A stretch of DNA of 64,000 bases from Chitinophagales bacterium. Lineage in GTDB: Bacteria; Bacteroidota; Bacteroidia; Chitinophagales; UBA8649. How positions within the stretch are numbered: position 1 is the stretch's first letter; each line of letters begins with the position of its first letter. This document shows, in pieces, positions 60,584-64,000 of this stretch. Made by a program: the position numbers and the translations under genes. The stretch is from assembly GCA_020635995.1 (NCBI GenBank), contig JACJYS010000002.1:186001-250000 (forward strand), in the 5' to 3' direction. Under the pieces are notes generated by a model. It did not search any database. It saw only the letters and a list, made by a program, of their open reading frames with translations, and was not told the origin of the DNA.

Positions 60584-61594
60584 TTAGCCTTCGCCTTTTA
60601 TTAGTTCATTAAAAGTTATCATTCCTTTTAGTTTATTATTGTTATCCACTACGGGCAAAAACAACAAAGGAATATTTGATTTTTTTATAAAAGAAAGCAT
60701 TTCATAAGTAGTATTACTCTCTTTTATGGTTTTTGGAAATGGATTTATAATGTCTGCTAACTTTATATTGTTCAAGTTTTGCATATTTTTTAGCAAACCT
60801 TTTCGCAAATCTGCATTACTGCTTATTCCTTCTAAAGCTCCATTTTTTGTAAATAAAACTACACCCATTTTATATTGCTCTATAGCTTCTACGGCTTGCT
60901 TAAAATTTGCATTTTCCATTTCTAAAATAGGCAATTTATCTAAATTTAGCATAAAATCTTTTATTAAATAATACGACCCTTTTTGATGAAAACGCAAATC
61001 GGAAAGAGCCACTGCCGTATTGTTATTATTAACTAAAAAAGAACCCGAAACTGCCATACTAACACCCAATAATCGCAAAATAAACGATACTTCGGCATTA
61101 ATGCCACCATCTACATATATAGGCGTATTAGGAAAAAGTGCTCTGCATTTTCTTATGCGTTCAAAACTACTTTTTTCAAAAGTGCCACCGCTTTTGCCCG
61201 GTGTAGTGGTCATTAATAATATATAATCTAAGTTATTTTTGTAAGGCTCTATAACCTCTAAATCTGTAGTGTTTGTTAGTGCTAATCCTAATTTGTAATT
61301 GTTATTTGCAGGCAATTTAAAGCCTTTCTCTAAGTTTTCATACTGAAAACAAAGCTGAGAAACGCCCCACTCATTTGCAAAAGACACAAATTTTGAAATA
61401 TCACTACTAATAACATGCAAATCTATGGGTGTATTAGAAATGCTTTTAATGGCTGTTATATCTTTAGCTACTTTTTCGGCATCTTTATCAAAACAATCAA
61501 TATGGAAATAATCCAGTTTAAGCTCATCAAGTTCATGAACCAAAGAAGGCAAGTCTTGCTGCTTAGCAGAATACAATGAAGCCGAAATTTTCAC
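60584..61594 (-). CDS. Ribulose-phosphate 3-epimerase-like protein fused to a CBS pair
   Basis: A 336-residue two-part protein. Residues 1-~205 follow the ribulose-phosphate 3-epimerase barrel: KISASLYSA, LDYFHIDCFD (metal His and catalytic Asp), PIDLHVIS (His), LLMTTTPGKSGGTF and IYVDGGINAE (Asp). Residues ~220-336 are two CBS motifs: QYKMGVVLFTKNGALEGISS-N-ADLRKGL and IPLLFLPVVDNNNKLKGMIT, close to the CBS pair of arabinose-5-phosphate isomerases. I start at the GTG at 61594 because a TACCTTTA box ends 4 bases before it; the TTG at 61609 would lie in the promoter. Cotranscribed with aroF. The CBS part may bind a nucleotide and regulate the enzyme; substrate uncertain. Confidence 0.8.
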   Translation of the reverse strand: MKISASLYSAKQQDLPSLVHELDELKLDYFHIDCFDKDAEKVAKDITAIKSISNTPIDLHVISSDISKFVSFANEWGVSQLCFQYENLEKGFKLPANNNYKLGLALTNTTDLEVIEPYKNNLDYILLMTTTPGKSGGTFEKSSFERIRKCRALFPNTPIYVDGGINAEVSFILRLLGVSMAVSGSFLVNNNNTAVALSDLRFHQKGSYYLIKDFMLNLDKLPILEMENANFKQAVEAIEQYKMGVVLFTKNGALEGISSNADLRKGLLKNMQNLNNIKLADIINPFPKTIKESNTTYEMLSFIKKSNIPLLFLPVVDNNNKLKGMITFNELIKGEG

Positions 61595-61598
61595 GGTG

Positions 61599-61606
61599 TA
61601 AAGGTA
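61599..61606 (-). promoter_or_regulatory. -7-like box of the epimerase-CBS/aroF operon
   Basis: Minus strand TACCTTTA, one base off TAnnTTTG, 4 bases before the GTG at 61594; predicts a leaderless message. Confidence 0.45.
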
Positions 61607-61610
61607 CAAT

Positions 61611-61668
61611 TTATACCAGTTGTTAACTCAAAATAGTTTGGACTATTTTGAATTTCTAATCGGTATTA
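61611..61668. repeat. Short relative of the 81-bp repeat
   Basis: TTTATACCAGTTGTTAACTC at one end and TTCTAATCGGTATTA at the other match the outer ends around 4775 and 4903, with GACTATTTTGAATT in between. Shorter than the full unit. Confidence 0.5.
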
Positions 61669-61704
61669 ACAAAAGATTGATTAAGTTTTGGAATAAATAA
61701 AGCT

Positions 61705-61712
61705 TATTTTTG
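61705..61712 (+). promoter_or_regulatory. -7 promoter box of the TPR-protein gene
   Basis: TATTTTTG followed by C fits TAnnTTTG, 19 bases before the ATG at 61732. Confidence 0.55.
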
Positions 61713-61731
61713 CAAAAAATTAGAATAATAT

Positions 61732-62394
61732 ATGTGGATGAAATTGTACAAACAGTATTTAATTTACAGGCTTTATATTGGTATTGCTTTTTTAGCACTT
61801 TCCATAGTTTTAGCTGTTATTGGCAATAATTGGGGTTGGTTTTCTTTAACTTTAACCATTGCTTTAATCTCTATTATTTCTCATTTTTTATTTGGTCCAT
61901 TGCGTTTAGTGCAAGATGCTGTAGAACAACAAGATATGGAGTTGGCACAGAAGTATTTAGATATGGTTCAGTTTCCAAAGCTGTTAATTAAGCCTGTGCG
62001 TCAAGGTTATTATATGATTAAATCTAATTTAGCTTTAACTAATAAAGATTTTTCTAAAGCTGAAGATTATATTAAACAAAGTATTAAAAGTAAAAACAGC
62101 ATAGCCGGGCAGGAATATGAAGGGATGTCGTACATGCAGTTAGGTATGCTAAATATGCAAAAAGGCAATACTAAAGAAGCTAAGAAAAATTTAAGATTGG
62201 CATTAAAACACGGCTTGCCTGATAATGATTCTACGGCTACCACTTTACTCCAACTTTCAAGTATAGAAATTTCTGCTCGCCAATTTCAAATAGGGAAAAA
62301 GTATTTTAGAGAAGCTAAAGCTTTAAAGCCTAAAAACCCGGAGATAGTAGCTCAACTTAAAGAAATGGAAAAATATATTTCAAGAGTTAGATAA
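61732..62394 (+). CDS. Membrane-anchored TPR protein
   Basis: A 220-residue protein with two N-terminal membrane helices (YRLYIGIAFLALSIVLAVIG and GWFSLTLTIALISIISHFLF, about 12-55) and a soluble part of three to four tetratricopeptide-like repeats: DMELAQKYLDMVQFPK, NKDFSKAEDYIKQSIKSKNS, EGMSYMQLGMLNMQKGNTKE, ARQFQIGKKYFREAKALKPK. TPR units mediate protein-protein contact; the partner is unknown. Own promoter; convergent with the oxidase-assembly genes. Confidence 0.8.
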   Translation: MWMKLYKQYLIYRLYIGIAFLALSIVLAVIGNNWGWFSLTLTIALISIISHFLFGPLRLVQDAVEQQDMELAQKYLDMVQFPKLLIKPVRQGYYMIKSNLALTNKDFSKAEDYIKQSIKSKNSIAGQEYEGMSYMQLGMLNMQKGNTKEAKKNLRLALKHGLPDNDSTATTLLQLSSIEISARQFQIGKKYFREAKALKPKNPEIVAQLKEMEKYISRVR

Positions 62395-62400
62395 GAGAAA

Positions 62401-62622
62401 CTACTCAAAATATTTTTTGCCTTTAAGTGCTATAAAAACAAAAAAAGAGAAAAATACAAACACAAAAAACAAGATATACAATACTCCGGTATTAATGCCT
62501 GCCGCTTGGGTATTCCCTGCTTCTACGCTTGTTTCTGCTCCTGCCTTACACATAGCACATTGTGCCCATGCCATTTGTGCATAAAATAAAACTATTGCTA
62601 ATAAAGCTATTAACTTTTTCAT
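62401..62622 (-). CDS. Small CAMC-motif membrane protein
   Basis: A 73-residue protein: signal peptide or first helix (LIALLAIVLFYAQMAWAQ), then CAMCKAGAETSVEAG with a C-x-x-C pair just after the cleavage site, and one C-terminal helix (LYILFFVFVFFSFFVFIALK) ending KGKKYFE. Similar small proteins occur near cytochrome oxidase genes in Bacteroidota (from memory). The Cys pair could bind copper or haem, or form a disulfide. Last gene of the minus-strand cluster. Confidence 0.75.
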   Translation of the reverse strand: MKKLIALLAIVLFYAQMAWAQCAMCKAGAETSVEAGNTQAAGINTGVLYILFFVFVFFSFFVFIALKGKKYFE

Positions 62623-62642
62623 ACTGTAAAGTTAAGTAAGTT

Positions 62643-63182
62643 TTAAAAATTATAAAAAGGAGAAATCATAATATAAACTAAAACACCCGAAACTGCCACA
62701 TAAAACCAAAATGGCCAAACTTTCCTTGCTAATTTTTTATGTTTTTCATATTTATTGCTCCAAGCGTAGTAAAAAGTCATTAAAATAAAAGGCATAATAA
62801 ATGCCGCCAAAATAATATGCGTAGCTAAAAGCAATAAGTAAACTATTTTTAAAAATCCTTCATCGGTATATCTTGTGGGTTCTGCCAATGTATGATATAT
62901 AACATACGACACTAAAAATACTGCCGAAACCACAAAGGATAAGAACATTGTTTTTTTATGCAGTTCTGTTTTTTTTGTTTTAATAAAATATAAACCGACT
63001 ACCAAAAGCAAAGCTACAATGCTGTTTAAAATAGCATGAAACTTTGGAAAAAAAGACAAATCTAAGCCCGTAACGGTTCTTTTATCTATTCCCCAGTTTA
63101 AAACTCCTACTAATAATGCCACAACCACCGATAGTGCCACAATAATCAGTTTTGCTCGTTTTTCGCTTAATTGAATTGCCAT
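62643..63182 (-). CDS. DUF420 family membrane protein (cytochrome oxidase assembly-linked)
   Basis: A 179-residue protein with five hydrophobic helices (LIIVALSVVVALLVGVLNWG, AILNSIVALLLVVGLYFI, TMFLSFVVSAVFLVSYVIYH, IVYLLLLATHIILAAFIMPF, WPFWFYVAVSGVLVYIMI) and conserved His residues at helix ends (FHAILN, YHTLAE, ATHIIL), the DUF420/CtaM pattern. The family is linked to cytochrome oxidase maturation. It lies 5 bases downstream of the SCO-like gene. Confidence 0.88.
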   Translation of the reverse strand: MAIQLSEKRAKLIIVALSVVVALLVGVLNWGIDKRTVTGLDLSFFPKFHAILNSIVALLLVVGLYFIKTKKTELHKKTMFLSFVVSAVFLVSYVIYHTLAEPTRYTDEGFLKIVYLLLLATHIILAAFIMPFILMTFYYAWSNKYEKHKKLARKVWPFWFYVAVSGVLVYIMISPFYNF

Positions 63183-63187
63183 AATTA

Positions 63188-63892
63188 TTATCTTTTAAAT
63201 TCTTTTTGCAAAAGTAATATATCTCCCATAAGTATATTCACTTTATTTTCTGATGAGCCGTCATAATAGCCTCTGATATTCCAATTAGGGTCTAATAAAA
63301 TAAGTTGTTTAGCATTAATAATATCTTCACTACTTTCAAGGCTTTTTTTCATCTGCTTTGCCAATTTTAATTCGTCATTGGCTAAATTAACAATTTGCTC
63401 TTCGCTACCGTTTAAAAAATGCCATTTTCCGGGTATTGCTCCATACTGCTGTGCATATTGTTTTAACACGGATATTGAATCCGTTAATGGTTCTGTAGTA
63501 AAAGACAATAGCACTACCCTATCATCTCTTATCATTTCAGATTGTATGCGTGCAAGTTGTTGGCTAATTTTTGGACTAACAGTTGTATTATTTACACTAA
63601 AAAAGTTAGCTACAATAATTTTATCGTGCAAAACCTCTTTAGTTATTTCTTGATTATACTGATTTACAAAATTAAAATTGTTAATGGCGTAATATACACT
63701 ATCTACCCTATATTTTCCAGCACCTAAGTTTACAGTATCTATACCCACAGGATACATCTTTCGGGGGTATTTCATTGTGCTTAAATCTTCCCGTGCCTCT
63801 TTGGTATAGAAATAAAAAACAGTTAAAATTAAAAAGGGAATTAAGGCTACAATTATGAGCCAGTATTTTTTTACGTATTTGCCTTTATCCAT
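63188..63892 (-). CDS. SCO1/SenC-like protein lacking copper ligands
   Basis: A 234-residue protein with one N-terminal membrane anchor (YWLIIVALIPFLILTVFYFY) and a thioredoxin-like domain. The SCO core is seen as KIIVANFFSVNNTTVSPKIS, LARIQSEMIRDDRVVLLSFT and KQLILLDPNWNIRGYYDG. Where SCO proteins have T-S-C-P-x-x-C-P-K-M, this one has V-N-N-T-T-V-S-P-K-I (Cys replaced at 102 and 106), and the copper His before the LLDP strand is Asn. It is therefore unlikely to carry copper as SCO1 does. Its ATG shares a base with the stop of the gene before it, and DUF420 follows, so it stays in the oxidase cluster. Confidence 0.85.
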   Translation of the reverse strand: MDKGKYVKKYWLIIVALIPFLILTVFYFYTKEAREDLSTMKYPRKMYPVGIDTVNLGAGKYRVDSVYYAINNFNFVNQYNQEITKEVLHDKIIVANFFSVNNTTVSPKISQQLARIQSEMIRDDRVVLLSFTTEPLTDSISVLKQYAQQYGAIPGKWHFLNGSEEQIVNLANDELKLAKQMKKSLESSEDIINAKQLILLDPNWNIRGYYDGSSENKVNILMGDILLLQKEFKR

Positions 63893-64000
63893 TAAAAGAA
63901 TATGGTATAAACAAACTCTCTTAGTTGATAGTAAGCAAATCCGTCATAAGCAAATGATAAAATATACCATACTAAGAACACAAACGGAAATAAAAGCGTA
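63892..64000 (-). CDS. Cytochrome c oxidase subunit IV-like protein (C-terminal end only)
   Basis: The 36 codons seen read LLFPFVFLVWYILSFAYDG then FAYYQLREFVYTIFF and a stop that overlaps the SCO-like ATG (TAATG). The hydrophobic helix followed by a short amphipathic tail resembles the last helix of prokaryotic oxidase subunit IV, and the neighbours (SCO, DUF420) fit. The rest of the gene is outside the window, so the call rests mainly on context. Confidence 0.5.
   Translation of the reverse strand, partial: TLLFPFVFLVWYILSFAYDGFAYYQLREFVYTIFF

Overview
The window is AT-rich DNA from a member of the Bacteroidota. Four things point there: secreted proteins with type IX secretion (T9SS) sorting tails of type A and type B, a split F-type ATP synthase operon (atpB-E-F-H-A-G without the beta and epsilon genes), lipoprotein and 'AQ' signal peptides, and TAnnTTTG boxes (the Bacteroidota sigma -7 element) a few to about 50 bases before many start codons. 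The order or family cannot be fixed from this stretch. No rRNA, tRNA, CRISPR array, transposase or integrase gene was seen.

Layout. 0-5 kb: the end of a large protein of unknown function, thiL, a GNAT/FemAB-like acyltransferase and an M42 aminopeptidase. 5-13 kb: cell envelope, with an OmpA/TSP3 porin-like protein, a secreted SUMF1-like protein and a large repetitive T9SS cargo. 13-18.3 kb: ATP synthase. 18.7-25 kb: two M16 peptidase genes and a gliding-motility-type (T9SS type B) protein; the 5' end of the first M16 gene is duplicated around a 1.9-kb insert carrying a broken secreted-protein gene. 25-34 kb: a glycosyltransferase fusion, recN, an M20 dipeptidase, rsmE, a DUF4159 protein, a secreted PA-IL-like protein and fabI. 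34-40.5 kb: a beta-barrel protein, then accessory genes (DUF3592-like, DUF262/HNH GmrSD-like, antitoxin plus PIN toxin) each followed by palindromic or repeated DNA, then an esterase lipoprotein and a DUF2490 protein. 40.5-46 kb: a membrane protein of unknown function, a STAS protein, an APC permease and htpG. 46-56.2 kb: a T9SS cargo and five consecutive 'VGIGT' tail-fibre-like secreted proteins with related heads and different C-termini. 56-64 kb: DUF2797, a split-HipA (HipB-HipS-HipT) toxin-antitoxin operon, a CvfB-like protein, DAHP synthase, an epimerase-CBS fusion, a TPR protein, and the edge of a cytochrome oxidase assembly cluster (small CAMC protein, DUF420, SCO-like, oxidase subunit IV-like).

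The most notable items are: (1) the hipBST operon with three operator-like palindromes at an exact 40-bp period; (2) a 518-bp non-coding, highly palindromic element present twice in opposite orientation (31.6 and 41.6 kb), with a compensatory base-pair change between copies; (3) the five-gene array of secreted fibre-like proteins built by head duplication and tail replacement; (4) cassette-like accessory genes at 35-39 kb; (5) the M16 promoter/5'-end duplication. All function calls come from reading motifs by eye; no database search was possible.
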